64,000 nucleotides of DNA, from assembly GCA_043289735.1 (NCBI GenBank), contig CP171343.1, positions 1 through 64,000 of the forward strand. The letters run 5' to 3'. The notes under the pieces are model-generated. The model worked only from the letters and a program-made list of their open reading frames with translations, did no database searches and was not told where the DNA came from. The translations under genes and the position numbers were made by a program. Position 1 is the stretch's first letter. The number at the start of each line of letters is the position of its first letter. This document shows positions 17,453-26,167 of this stretch, piece after piece. The DNA is from Acetilactobacillus jinshanensis_A. Its GTDB lineage: Bacteria; Bacillota; Bacilli; Lactobacillales; Lactobacillaceae.

Positions 17453-18638
17453 AAAATACGGCTTAACGGTTGCTCTTACCATTGTCGTAATTATTAGCTT
17501 GATTCTTTCAATTGTTCTGTGGTCAAATCCTTCTTATGAACATACCAAACGAAATAATTCCAGTAGTTCTAACGATACAATCGTTAGTAAGCCCCTATCC
17601 TATACGTATCTGCCCACTCAGGCGATTCATACTAATCGTTATGGTCACCAGTGGATCATTACTGATCCCGATACAAACATCGTTTCTGAATTTATTAAGC
17701 GAACTAACGGCGGTAGTCAAAATGATAACGTATCGTTCCACTCAAGTAAAAATTATGTTAAACACTTAAATCGACGCCGCTCAATTATTTTAAGTTATCA
17801 AAACAACGTTACGACGCCAATCTTTAATTCAGTTGCTAAGGGCGGCTTTGGTAAGTTACCAAATCGAGAGTTTAATCGAATTATTTTACCTTTAAACGGT
17901 ACGATTATTATAAAAAGGCTTCGTAAAATTCCCGTTAAGATCCGTACTAACTATGGACGACCTATAGTTACCTATCCTAAAGACGTAACGATGCCTCAGT
18001 ATGAATATTTGATTAATAAACAGACCCAAAATTATTACATTATGAGATTATTAAACGGGACTCATAATATCGCTCGAACTCGCAAGAAGAATCACGTTAC
18101 TTATAGTAACGAGTCAAGTCGGCAGTTAATCTTTGGCCCCAATAAAAACGCAACGTACGTCAATGATCGCCCTACTCATATTAACGGTAACTTTAACCAG
18201 AGTCTTTATAATTCTTACCATAATTTATTAACGTTGAATCTGCCGTTGAACGGTGTGCATTATTTTAATTACGATCCTAAGAGCCATACGATTCTGTATC
18301 GAGGCTTTGTTGAAAGTTTTCCGATCTTTAACCCAACGCATTTTGGAACCGTTAGTATGCAGGCGGTCAATGGTGAATTACGTTATAATTATTCATTATA
18401 TTCACTTCAGATTCCGATTCCGAACGATCGTAAACGAATCAAGTTATCTAATACTCGACAAGTTTTGAAGAATTTAAAATCCCGTGGCTATAATCTTCGG
18501 AACGTTCAAGCAATTGAAATCGGGTACGAATGGCAGAATGCAAAGACTTCTAAGATTTTAGCTAACTTAATTCCAACGTGGTTTATTAAATATAACGGTC
18601 ATTGGCTGAATTATAATCAATTAGGGATCGCTAAATAG
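17439..18638 (+). CDS. walH: WalRK accessory protein WalH (YycH)
   Basis: WalH is a membrane-anchored extracytoplasmic protein that modulates WalK together with WalI. The 399-residue product has one N-terminal helix (about 8-29) followed by an extracellular, Asn/Tyr/Thr-rich region without enzymatic motifs. Identification rests mainly on its place between walK and walI and on the architecture; it is slightly shorter than many YycH proteins. It overlaps walK by 14 bases and precedes walI by 17 bases. Confidence 0.85.
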   Translation: MHVIKKYGLTVALTIVVIISLILSIVLWSNPSYEHTKRNNSSSSNDTIVSKPLSYTYLPTQAIHTNRYGHQWIITDPDTNIVSEFIKRTNGGSQNDNVSFHSSKNYVKHLNRRRSIILSYQNNVTTPIFNSVAKGGFGKLPNREFNRIILPLNGTIIIKRLRKIPVKIRTNYGRPIVTYPKDVTMPQYEYLINKQTQNYYIMRLLNGTHNIARTRKKNHVTYSNESSRQLIFGPNKNATYVNDRPTHINGNFNQSLYNSYHNLLTLNLPLNGVHYFNYDPKSHTILYRGFVESFPIFNPTHFGTVSMQAVNGELRYNYSLYSLQIPIPNDRKRIKLSNTRQVLKNLKSRGYNLRNVQAIEIGYEWQNAKTSKILANLIPTWFIKYNGHWLNYNQLGIAK

Positions 18639-18655
18639 ATTGGAGGTATTTAGAC

Positions 18656-19442
18656 GTGGATTTTAAACGGATTCAAATTATTTTCTTAATAACGTTTGTG
18701 ATTATCGATGTTTTCTTGTTTTCGCTGTTCCATCGTAACCAGAGTATTCAGACCGAGAATTTAAGTAACGGTAATCAGACCAGCATCGTTGCCGAAATGC
18801 GAAATGATCAGATTTCGTTTGACCATCGGCTTTCAACTAAATCTGGACAAGGCTATTATTTAGCGGCAAAGCCGTCAAATGATTTACGGTCTAAAGTATC
18901 CAAATTGTCTTCTAATCAGAGTGCTCATTATGCTAATCATCAAATTAACAGTCATTTTAAAGATCCCGTTACTTTAAATCGTAAACGTCCGTCCAAGACG
19001 ATTAATCGGAAATTACAAAATTCAACGTTTATGATTCATGGTAAGCAGTATCGATACAGCTATGATTTATCAAATCATAATACGATGGTGTACGTTCAAA
19101 AGGCACCTCAAAACGTTAACGAGTTATACGCAAAGTTATGTGTCAAATGTTAAGACTCTACGTGAAAAGTCTGACACCATTTCGTCTGAACGAGCGTTAA
19201 CGTGGTTATATCAATATAATAATATTCCTAATAATACTAAGATTGAATGGTGTCGATTTGCTTACACGCGATTGTTATCGGTTAAAGGTAATTACATTTA
19301 TATTCCGACCTGGGTAGTTGCGATGAAATCAAGTAATGCATCAACGACTCAGTATCGTTATATTAATGCTTTTAACGGCTCGATTATTAATCATAATAAT
19401 AATAAAGATTTAAATAACAAATGTCATTTAATGGTTCCATGA
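18656..19442 (+). pseudogene. walI: WalRK accessory protein WalI (YycI), frameshifted
   Basis: The first part (GTG start after TGGAGGTATTTAGAC) encodes MDFKRIQIIFLITFVIIDV, a typical WalI N-terminal anchor, and an extracellular region to about residue 160. The frame then runs into a stop at 19153. From about 19118 the +1 frame continues with typical YycI sequence (TSYTQSYVSNVKTLRE ... SSERALTWLYQYNNIP ... VVAMKSS) to 19442. One indel near 19115-19150 therefore splits the gene. Total length is close to the usual 265-280 residues, so little else is lost. If real, WalK would lose one of its two extracytoplasmic modulators. Confidence 0.85.
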
Positions 19443-20230
19443 AGATTTGCTTATTATCAAGCGGGAGCGGTGGAAACTCCACTTATATCCAAACGGCGCA
19501 GCATCAAGTTCTGTTAGATGCCGGCTTAAGCGGGGTTAAGATTGAACGTCTATTAAGTTCAATTCATCGTGATCCGCACCAAATTGATATGCTATTGGTC
19601 AGTCATGAACATAGTGATCATGCTAAAGGGGTCGGTATTTTAGCTCGTAAGTACCCTAATATTAAAGTCTACGCTAATCAAAAGACGTGGGAGGCGATGG
19701 CTCCGAAGATCGGTCCGGTCGATTCTGATCAGCAACGGATTTTTCCAGAAGGCAAAACGCTGAACTTTGGTGATCTGGATATTCAAAGTTTTGGGACTTC
19801 GCACGATTCCGCTGATTCTCAATATTATAAATTTACTTGTAACGGTAAAAGCTTTGCGATGATTACCGATGCGGGCTACGTTTCCCGTCATATTCAGAAA
19901 ATCATTATGAACTGTGAAGCTTTCGCGATGGAAAGTAACTACGATGTGGAAATGCTGCGACACGGTCCGTATTCGTGGCCTTTAAAGCGGCGGATTTTAA
20001 GTGACGTGGGTCATTTATCGAATGATCAAAGCGCCGATATTCTGTTAAACGTAATCGGTAATAAAACCAAGTACGTCTTTTTAGCCCACCGCAGTCATAA
20101 TAATAATACGGTCGAATTAGCTCATAATACCGTCGCGAACGTCTTAAGACGAAATGGTTTGCCCGTGGGCCGTGATTTTAAGATCTATGATACTGATGTA
20201 GAATCACCGACACCGTTAGTAACGATATAG
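19421..20230 (+). CDS. walJ: Metallo-beta-lactamase fold hydrolase WalJ (YycJ)
   Basis: WalJ is a cytoplasmic metallo-beta-lactamase-fold nuclease-like protein linked to cell division and DNA replication coordination. The 269-residue product shows LLSSGSGGNSTYI, the metal ligand motif SHEHSDH, and later GHLSNDQSAD and HRSHNNN. Two in-frame starts, ATG 19421 and ATG 19439, are both without a strong ribosome-binding site; the second gives MKICLLSSGSGG. The gene overlaps the end of walI and is followed after three bases by htrA. Confidence 0.94.
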   Translation: MSFNGSMKICLLSSGSGGNSTYIQTAQHQVLLDAGLSGVKIERLLSSIHRDPHQIDMLLVSHEHSDHAKGVGILARKYPNIKVYANQKTWEAMAPKIGPVDSDQQRIFPEGKTLNFGDLDIQSFGTSHDSADSQYYKFTCNGKSFAMITDAGYVSRHIQKIIMNCEAFAMESNYDVEMLRHGPYSWPLKRRILSDVGHLSNDQSADILLNVIGNKTKYVFLAHRSHNNNTVELAHNTVANVLRRNGLPVGRDFKIYDTDVESPTPLVTI

Positions 20231-20233
20231 AGA

Positions 20234-21490
20234 ATGATGATACGTTTGCGTTTTAAACCGATGAAACCCATTCATAAAATAATTATAATTGCCGTATTAG
20301 CCGGAGCTTTAGGTGGCTTAGCTACTTACGGTGGTATTTCGTACTTTGTTAACGATACTAATCCCGTTACGCAGGAAACGGCAGTCCCGGCGGGATCTAG
20401 TAAGGGCGGCACGGCTAAAGTTAATAACGTTAAAGTTAACGTTCAGACCCAGTCTGAACGCGCTTTTCAATCAGTTAAGAACGACGTCGTTTCCGTGATT
20501 AATTTAAAGCAAGGGAAGGGTACGCAGAATCCTTTAACCCAGTTGTTCGGCGCAAACTATCGTAATAAAAAGGCCCTCCAAACCAACAGCGAAGGCTCCG
20601 GGGTGATTTATAAAGTTCATGGCAATAGTGCTTATGTGGTTACTAATGACCACGTTATTTCGGGATCCAATCAGGTTGAAGTTTTAATGAGTAACGGTAA
20701 ACGAATGCAGGCCCAAATCGTCGGCCGGGATCGAATTACTGATTTAGCGGTCTTAAAGATTAACGCCAATCAGGTTCATCAGGTTGCGACGTTTGGTAAT
20801 TCGGATAATATTAAAGTCGGTGAAACTTCATTGGCGATCGGTTCACCGTTAGGTTCATCCTATGCTTCGTCGTTAACTCAGGGCATCATTTCCGCTAAGA
20901 AACGCGAAGTTCCGCGCGTTAACGGTAACGGGATGTCGTTAGGTGACGCGAACGTTATTCAGACGGATACCGCGATTAACCCTGGTAATTCCGGTGGCCC
21001 GTTGATTAACCTCGGTGGTCAAGTTATCGGGATTAATTCGATGAAAATGGCCTCCGATGGCGAGGGCGCTAGTATTGAAGGGATGGGCTTTGCCATTCCG
21101 AGTAATGAAGTTACCCGAATTATCAATCAGATCGTAAAGAACGGAAAAGTGATTCGCCCGAAATTAGGAATTCTTTATACTGATTTGGCTAGTATCTCAG
21201 CTAGTCAACGTCAGAAAGTTTTGAAATTGCCGAAGAACGTTAATCAAGGGTCCGTAGTAATTGACGTAAAGTCCGGGTCTTCCGCTGACCAGGCTGGCTT
21301 GCGAAAGTACGATGTGATTACTAAACTGGCGGGTCAAAAGATTCACGGCTTAGTTCAGTTACGGGATGTTCTTTATGCGCATCATGTAGGTCAGCGAATT
21401 CCGTTAACTTATTATCGCAGCGGTCACGTTCATCAGACGACGCTTAAATTAGTTAATTGGATAAAATCAAAGGGACTCACTTTAGCGTGA
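20234..21490 (+). CDS. htrA: Surface serine protease HtrA/DegP
   Basis: HtrA degrades misfolded exported proteins. The 418-residue product has one N-terminal membrane helix (about 14-36), a Thr/Val-rich linker, a trypsin-like domain with catalytic His in VTNDHVISGS, Asp in TDLAVLKI and Ser in NPGNSGGPL, and one C-terminal PDZ domain (about 310-410). It closes the wal operon, as in most lactobacilli. Its last 58 bases overlap the convergent macrodomain gene. Confidence 0.95.
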   Translation: MMIRLRFKPMKPIHKIIIIAVLAGALGGLATYGGISYFVNDTNPVTQETAVPAGSSKGGTAKVNNVKVNVQTQSERAFQSVKNDVVSVINLKQGKGTQNPLTQLFGANYRNKKALQTNSEGSGVIYKVHGNSAYVVTNDHVISGSNQVEVLMSNGKRMQAQIVGRDRITDLAVLKINANQVHQVATFGNSDNIKVGETSLAIGSPLGSSYASSLTQGIISAKKREVPRVNGNGMSLGDANVIQTDTAINPGNSGGPLINLGGQVIGINSMKMASDGEGASIEGMGFAIPSNEVTRIINQIVKNGKVIRPKLGILYTDLASISASQRQKVLKLPKNVNQGSVVIDVKSGSSADQAGLRKYDVITKLAGQKIHGLVQLRDVLYAHHVGQRIPLTYYRSGHVHQTTLKLVNWIKSKGLTLA

Positions 21491-21969
21491 ACGTAAGCTT
21501 GATACGTTAATGGATCAAAGCAGACCATCGTGACGGTCATCGGTTTTGGAAACCGTTTGATAACGTTAACAGCAATTTTAGCAGCTTTATTTAACGGATA
21601 ACGATAAACCCCTGTACTGATTGACGGAAACGCTACCGTTTTACAGTGATAATTAACTGCTTGTTGTAAACTGTTACGATAACAGTTAGCTAATTTTTCT
21701 GCTTCGTGATAACGGCCCCCGTTCCAAACGGGTCCGACCGTATGGATAATGTATTTAGCTGGTAAGTTAAAGCCCGAAGTTACTTTAGCTTGACCGGTTG
21801 GGCAGCCGTGAAGCTTTTGGCAAGCGGCGTTGAGCTGTTGCATACCGGCGGCCCGATGAATAGCGCCGTCGACACCGCCGCCGCCGGCTAATTTTTCGTT
21901 GGCCGCGTTAACGATCGCGTCAACGTGGACTTTAGTAATGTCGCCTTTAATGATTTTTAATTGTGCCAT
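21433..21969 (-). CDS. Macrodomain ADP-ribose hydrolase
   Basis: The 178-residue product is a single macrodomain, of the group that deacetylates O-acetyl-ADP-ribose or removes ADP-ribose. Visible motifs: DAIVNAANEKLAGGGGVDGAIH (quoted here only up to its key Asn and Gly residues: VNAAN, GGGGVDGAIH), the GPVWNGG loop and the SISTGVYRYP loop. Length fits the YmdB group. The last 19 residues overlap the htrA 3' end antiparallel, so the original stop may lie nearer VHAK. Substrate cannot be told from sequence. Confidence 0.9.
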   Translation of the reverse strand: MAQLKIIKGDITKVHVDAIVNAANEKLAGGGGVDGAIHRAAGMQQLNAACQKLHGCPTGQAKVTSGFNLPAKYIIHTVGPVWNGGRYHEAEKLANCYRNSLQQAVNYHCKTVAFPSISTGVYRYPLNKAAKIAVNVIKRFPKPMTVTMVCFDPLTYQAYVHAKVSPFDFIQLTNLSVV

Positions 21970-21984
21970 ATATCCTGATTCCGT

Positions 21985-22242
21985 CTAGCGACTAGACAAT
22001 TGTAATTTAAAAACTTTACATAATATATTCTTCACGAGATGTTTTACCTTTAAGGCGAAATAGATTTTTGTTGAAACGTTATATAAGTGACTTAATTCTT
22101 TGAGAATTTCAAAGTTAGGCTCACTTCGACCGTTTTCCCAATTCGAAATGGTTTTCCTAGAAACGTGTAATTTATTAGCTAATTGGGTCTGAGTATAATT
22201 ATTTTGCTGTCGATATTTGCTTAACGTTTTCGATAATCTCAT
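21985..22242 (-). CDS. XRE-family regulator, C-terminus doubtful
   Basis: The first 57 residues form a classical Cro/CI helix-turn-helix: YTQTQLANKLHVSRKTISNWE, then NGRSEPNFEILKELSHLYNVST. The following 28 residues (basic, hydrophobic) are unlike the family. One extra base after the ACAAAA run would restore a typical ending (KNLFRLKGK). A small indel there is likely, leaving the DNA-binding part usable. It is transcribed divergently from the membrane-protein remnant at 22263 and may regulate it. Confidence 0.75.
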   Translation of the reverse strand: MRLSKTLSKYRQQNNYTQTQLANKLHVSRKTISNWENGRSEPNFEILKELSHLYNVSTKIYFALKVKHLVKNILCKVFKLQLSSR

Positions 22243-22262
22243 TCATGTCTCAGAATTAGAGC

Positions 22263-22567
22263 TTGGCAGGTATCTTAAAATTACTTATTTTGAATATGCC
22301 TATGCTATTTAAAACTTGTTTATTAATCTTTGGAATTGTTTGTTTAGCATGGGGAGCGTTCCGTGCTCGTACTAAGCAAAAAATGAGTTATCGAGAGATT
22401 TCATTAGATGGGGATTGCTTCTTTTATTCTTGTTTGGAATGCCCATGCTTGATAATCTTTTAAGTCAAAATTCCAGTACAATTGCTGATTATATTGTTGT
22501 CATGGCAATCGTTGTTGGTGATGATGCTTATCATATCCATCAAATTAAAGTTTTAAAAATAAGATAA
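22263..22567 (+). pseudogene. Small two-helix membrane protein, frameshifted
   Basis: The first frame gives an N-terminal helix (CLLIFGIVCLAWGAFR) and KQKMSYREISLD. From about 22405 the next frame carries a second helix (WGLLLLFLFGMPM) and a polar tail to TAA at 22565-22567. One indel splits the gene. I do not recognise the family. Divergent pairing with the XRE gene suggests a regulator/target pair. Confidence 0.55.
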
Positions 22568-22650
22568 TTCATAATTATATGAAAGCTAAAAATTCTTTAT
22601 TGGTTTGTTTATAGTACTTTTTAAATTATGACGATTCGATTATCGTTATT

Positions 22651-22908
22651 GTGATGATTAAAATGAAAAAATTCCTAATATTAATCGTAAGTATTTTAAT
22701 TTTGATGTGTACAACGGTAAATGTCTCGGCTCATCGAGCTCGTCATGTTTCACATCGAACTCGAATTATTCGTTTATATCGTCATGCTTATTATGAATTA
22801 CGGCATCATCATTCATATAAGAGAGCGTTTCATAAGCTGTATCGAACCGAATCTAAATATCATTATTCATATACGTTTCGGCCGAAAGCTCATCATAAAT
22901 GGAATTAA
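22651..22908 (+). CDS. Secreted His/Arg-rich small protein
   Basis: No family recognised. The likely start is ATG 22663 (MKKFLILIVSILILM), giving a clean signal peptide ending near VNVSA. The mature part of about 58 residues is extremely rich in His, Arg, Lys and Tyr (for example HRARHVSHRTR, RHHHSYKRAF, PKAHHKWN) and has almost no acidic residues. There is no Cys for disulfides and no leader motif of a known bacteriocin class. It could be a cationic antimicrobial or metal- or wall-binding peptide, or the start of a larger decayed protein. The ribosome-binding site is weak. Confidence 0.55.
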   Translation: MMIKMKKFLILIVSILILMCTTVNVSAHRARHVSHRTRIIRLYRHAYYELRHHHSYKRAFHKLYRTESKYHYSYTFRPKAHHKWN

Positions 22909-23009
22909 TACTTAATATAAGATTTCTTTTTATCAATAATTATCATAAAAATAAATATTATACGTTAGTTTGATATCATAGAATGAGAAGATAATAAAAG
23001 GATGATTTT

Positions 23010-23855
23010 ATGCAAAAACAAACGTGGTTAGTTACCGGTTGTCATACCGGATTTGGTAAGAATTTAGCCATTCTGCTGGCTCAAAAGCCTAACGTTAATT
23101 TGGTTGCGACGGCTCGTAAGCCGGATTCTCAATTAGGTTTTTTAGATCAGTATAATCATGGTCAGATTAAGAAAGCTAAATTAGACGTTACAAAACATGA
23201 TCAGGTCGTTAAGACCGTTAAATTAGCTAAGCAAGCTTTTGGCCGAATTGACGTTCTAGTTAATAACGCCGGTCTAGGTTACTTTAGTACCTTTGAAGAA
23301 AGTGACTGGCAAGAAATTCATTACATGTACGACGTTGACGTCTGGGGCTTAGCTGATATGACCCGTAACGTTTTGCCGATGATGCGATCCCAAAAGCACG
23401 GTACGATCGTTAACTTCTCTTCGATTTGCGGTTTAACCGGTTTCTTAGCTTCTGCTTATTACGACGGTGCTAAACATGCCGTTGAAGGCCTTACCAAGAC
23501 GATTGCTCGGGAAGTAAAGCATTTAGGCATTAAGTGCTTATTAATTGAACCCAGTGGCTTTCGGACTGATTGGGGCGGCCGTTCTTCAGAAAAGACGGTT
23601 ACTAAGTTCGCTGATTATAAACCGGTTGAACGATCCATTAATTATATGAAGGCTCACGGTTCTAACCGGACGCCTGGTGATCCAATGCGTGCCGCCAAGA
23701 TTATTTATGATCAGGTTACTAATCATTGGGATACGCTACCGTTGCATTTGCCGCTAGGTAAAGCCGCTTCGGACGAAGCAATTGCCGAAATGAAGCGGAA
23801 TTTAGCTGAAATTAAACGGATGCGGAAGATTTCGATTTCAGCGGATCATCGCTAA
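23010..23855 (+). CDS. Short-chain dehydrogenase/reductase
   Basis: This is a classical NAD(P)-dependent SDR of 281 residues. The Rossmann motif is TGCHTGFG (residues 9-16), the structural motif NNAGLG follows, and the catalytic triad is Ser in NFSSICG with Tyr and Lys in YYDGAK. ATG 23010 follows AAAAGGATGA. The C-terminal extension (about 40 residues) fits the SDR subgroup often annotated as oxidoreductase acting on diverse carbonyls. Substrate unknown. It appears monocistronic. Confidence 0.9.
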   Translation: MQKQTWLVTGCHTGFGKNLAILLAQKPNVNLVATARKPDSQLGFLDQYNHGQIKKAKLDVTKHDQVVKTVKLAKQAFGRIDVLVNNAGLGYFSTFEESDWQEIHYMYDVDVWGLADMTRNVLPMMRSQKHGTIVNFSSICGLTGFLASAYYDGAKHAVEGLTKTIAREVKHLGIKCLLIEPSGFRTDWGGRSSEKTVTKFADYKPVERSINYMKAHGSNRTPGDPMRAAKIIYDQVTNHWDTLPLHLPLGKAASDEAIAEMKRNLAEIKRMRKISISADHR

Positions 23856-24007
23856 ATTGGTTATTAAGTTAGGCTTTACAGGTAACAATCCGTAAAGTCT
23901 TTCTCTTTTATGAAAAGATTGATAACCGTAACAGTTATGGGTTAAGGGTGTTGACTAACATACCCTATAAATAGTTGAGAGGTAACACTTAACCACAAAA
24001 TGTTGTA

Positions 24008-24032
24008 GTTATCCACAGGTCCTGTGGATAAC
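24008..24032 (+). repeat. Inverted pair of perfect DnaA boxes before rlmH
   Basis: TTATCCACA (24009-24017) and its exact reverse complement TGTGGATAA (24023-24031) face each other with five bases between, as part of a longer palindrome. It lies 30 bases ahead of rlmH, in a spacer with no other gene, about 22.5 kb from oriC. It could titrate DnaA or make rlmH DnaA-responsive. Confidence 0.8.
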
Positions 24033-24060
24033 TCTTAGTTGTTAGGGGATAATTAACAGA

Positions 24061-24540
24061 ATGAACATTAAAATGATTTCGGTGGGTAAGCTTAAGACCA
24101 AGTGGTTTAGGCAAGGGGTCGCCGAGTATAAGAAGCGATTATCCCGCTTCTGTAAATTTAAGACCGTGGTCGTTAAATCGGAACCGGAGCCTGAACCGTT
24201 AAGTCAGGGTCAGGCTGGCCAGATCATGGATAAAGAAGGCACCCGGATCTTTAAGAAGATTAAACCTAAGGAATACGTTTTCGCTCTAGCGATTCAGGGT
24301 AAGGAACGTACGTCCGTTCAGTTTGCTCATGAAATTCAGCGCCTAGCTACCTATGGCCATCCGGATTTAACCTTCGTAATCGGTGGCTCACTTGGTTTAG
24401 CGCCTAAAGTATTAAAACGGGCTGATACTTAGGTTTCGTTTGGCCGTTTTACCTATCCCCATGAACTGATGCGAACCGTTCTGGCGGAACAGATTTATCG
24501 CGCTTTCATGATTAATTCAGGAACCCATTATAATAAGTAA
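24061..24540 (+). pseudogene. rlmH: 23S rRNA (pseudouridine1915-N3)-methyltransferase RlmH, in-frame TAG
   Basis: RlmH methylates pseudouridine 1915 of 23S rRNA helix 69. From ATG 24061 the frame has MNIKMISVGKLKTKW, then the SAM-binding FVIGGSLGLAP, and stops at TAG 24430-24432 after RADT. The same frame continues with VSFGRFTYPHELMRTVLAEQ and ends IYRAFMINSGTHYNK at TAA 24538-24540, exactly the normal 159-residue length. The stop removes the trefoil-knot C-terminus, needed for SAM binding and dimerisation. The lesion is a single codon, either a base-call error or a true nonsense mutation. Confidence 0.92.
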
Positions 24541-24605
24541 AACTTTAGGGATTGAATCGAAAAATTGATATACTAAAAATAGGAATTAAAAAAGAAGGCT
24601 TCATA

Positions 24606-25535
24606 ATGCGAAATGTATATTATAATCATGACGGGAACGTTGACGATTTAGATTCGTTAATCCTGTTTTTAGAAATGCCTAACATTAACATTTTAGGTAT
24701 CGGTGCCATCGGTGCGGATTCATTTGTTACGCCAGCCGTTGACGCTTCCAGAAAATTAGTTGACTATTTGGGTAAAGGCCGGAAGATTTCGGTTGCCCAG
24801 TCCAATTCTCGACCGGGTCACCAGTTTCCGAAACTCTGGCGTTTAAATGCTTATACTTTTGATGATTTTCCAGTTTTGAACCAGCATGGTCACATCCCGA
24901 AGGCCCCGTTAGCTAAAAAGCCGGCTCATTTAGATATGATTGATAAGATTAAGGCCGCTAATGGAAAAGTTACTTTAGTGATGACCGGTCCGTTATCGGA
25001 TTTAGCCCGAGCATTAAAGGTTGATCCATCCATTCAAGATAAGATTGAAAAGGTCTACTGGATGGGCGGTACCATGGATAATCAGGGTAACGTCGTTGAA
25101 CCGGAAGCTGACGGTACTCAAGAATGGAATTCCTACTGGGATCCCGAAGCCGTTAAGGTAGTTTACAATTCTAAATTGCCGTTGGTTGAAGTGGGCCTTA
25201 ACAGTACTAAACAGGTTCCGTTAACCCAGAAGGTCCGTGATCACTGGGCTAGCTTATGTAAGTACCCAGCCGAAAATTTGATCGGTTTGGGTTATTCGAT
25301 GATGCACCTATTTGGTAAAGGATACTATCTCTGGGATGTCTTAACGATGATTCTTAGTTACTATCCAGAAATCGCTAAGTCCAAACAGATTAAAGCTGAC
25401 GTTATTACGTCAGGACCGGCTGCCGGTCGAACCTATGAAACGCCGAAAGGGCGTCCGTTGACCTTGATTACCGACGTGGACTCCAAAGGTTTTTACAACC
25501 GGATCGATCGGTTATGTAAGAATTCCGCTAAATAG
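24606..25535 (+). CDS. Inosine-uridine-type nucleoside hydrolase
   Basis: Members hydrolyse ribonucleosides to base and ribose with a bound calcium. The start ATG 24606 follows GAAGG; the upstream in-frame start at 24552 has none. The 309-residue product opens with the aspartate cluster NHDGNVDDLDSL (family motif DxDxxxDD in a variant form). It also shows VTLVMTGPLSDLA, YWMGGTMDNQGN and EWNSYWDPEAV, which carry further metal and ribose ligands. It is followed by a terminator and acts alone, likely in nucleoside salvage. Confidence 0.9.
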   Translation: MRNVYYNHDGNVDDLDSLILFLEMPNINILGIGAIGADSFVTPAVDASRKLVDYLGKGRKISVAQSNSRPGHQFPKLWRLNAYTFDDFPVLNQHGHIPKAPLAKKPAHLDMIDKIKAANGKVTLVMTGPLSDLARALKVDPSIQDKIEKVYWMGGTMDNQGNVVEPEADGTQEWNSYWDPEAVKVVYNSKLPLVEVGLNSTKQVPLTQKVRDHWASLCKYPAENLIGLGYSMMHLFGKGYYLWDVLTMILSYYPEIAKSKQIKADVITSGPAAGRTYETPKGRPLTLITDVDSKGFYNRIDRLCKNSAK

Positions 25536-25557
25536 TTTAAAGTTAAATTATAAAAAA

Positions 25558-25597
25558 GAAAACCAGTCCGACAGGATTGTCGAACTGGTTTTTAATT
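25558..25597 (+). terminator. Bidirectional terminator
   Basis: AAACCAGTCCGACA / TGTCGAACTGGTT with a GGAT loop and T-runs on both sides. It serves the nucleoside hydrolase (+) and the convergent 61-residue gene (-). Confidence 0.85.
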
Positions 25598-25600
25598 TAA

Positions 25601-25786
25601 TTATTTAGATTGGTTCTTAGCTACGGCTTGGATTAATTTTCCGGTTTTAACGAACCGTTTACCTAATTGGGTAACGTCTTTCTGGTTTAAATCGGATAAG
25701 AAACTTTGGTTAGCTAAGTAGAAGTTTAAATCGTCAATGGCGTCGTTCATTTCGTTTAAATAGTTTTTCTGTTCTGATTTTTCCAT
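25601..25786 (-). CDS. Small hypothetical helical protein
   Basis: The 61-residue product is charged and helical (MEKSEQKNYLNEMNDAIDDL ... LGKRFVKTGKLIQAVAKNQ), without Cys or membrane segments. It has a modest ribosome-binding site (AGAAAGCG) and terminates at the shared hairpin, which supports a real gene. Small proteins of this kind are common in lactobacilli; function unknown. Confidence 0.55.
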   Translation of the reverse strand: MEKSEQKNYLNEMNDAIDDLNFYLANQSFLSDLNQKDVTQLGKRFVKTGKLIQAVAKNQSK

Positions 25787-25846
25787 AATTATTCGCGCTT
25801 TCTGATTGGATTACTACCTAATAAACTAACGCGAATTTGGGTAAAA

Positions 25847-25880
25847 AGAAAGACGCTACTTTAAGTAACGCCTTTCTTTT
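25847..25880 (+). terminator. Hairpin with T-runs on both strands
   Basis: AAAGACGCTACTT / AAGTAACGCCTTT (one mismatch) with flanking A- and T-runs. It bounds the upstream side of the peptide module at 26.0 kb and shares the sequence GAAAGACGCT with the hairpin on its other side (26137). Confidence 0.6.
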
Positions 25881-25956
25881 TAGTAACCTAATCATATTAG
25901 ATCCTATATGATTTAGCTACGTGTTTCATACTCTCATCTTTAAAATATAATTTTTA

Positions 25957-25986
25957 TTGCCATTCGTCAAGTGATATTATTATTAA
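25957..25986 (+). promoter_or_regulatory. Putative promoter of the 22-residue peptide RNA
   Basis: TTGCCA (25957-25962) and TATTAA (25981-25986) are separated by 18 bases, 39 bases before the peptide start. Confidence 0.4.
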
Positions 25987-26025
25987 TTACACGGCTAAAT
26001 CCACCAATAAAGGTGGTGACCCTAT

Positions 26026-26094
26026 ATGATCATCAATGCTACGTGCTTATTACTCTCAATTTGTGTGTTGTTATTGATTATTCGCAACACATAA
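26026..26094 (+). CDS. 22-residue hydrophobic peptide, type I toxin-like
   Basis: The ATG is preceded at ideal distance by AAAGGTGGTGACC, one of the strongest ribosome-binding sites in the window. The peptide starts MIINATC, has a single hydrophobic stretch LLLSICVLLLII, and ends in the charged tail RNT: the layout of small membrane toxins. A promoter-like pair lies upstream and hairpins flank both sides, which would give an RNA of about 170 bases. No long gene on this strand follows, so a leader-peptide role is unlikely. I do not recognise a named family; an antisense antitoxin RNA is not evident from sequence alone. Confidence 0.45.
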   Translation: MIINATCLLLSICVLLLIIRNT

Positions 26095-26133
26095 AAATAA
26101 TCTAGTCGTATTTTTAGAATAATCAAAATAGGA

Positions 26134-26167
26134 AGAAGAAAGACGCTTTTTAGAAGCGCTCATCTTT
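26134..26167 (-). terminator. Terminator of the XRE gene (also bounds the peptide RNA)
   Basis: Directly after the XRE stop codon the reverse strand reads AAAGATGAGCGCTTC / AAAAAGCGTCTTTCTT, an imperfect hairpin followed by T-rich DNA. On the plus strand it would end the short peptide transcript. Confidence 0.5.

Noticed and set aside
23951..23971. Promoter TTGACT ... TATAAA before rlmH
   Set aside because: The spacer is only nine bases.
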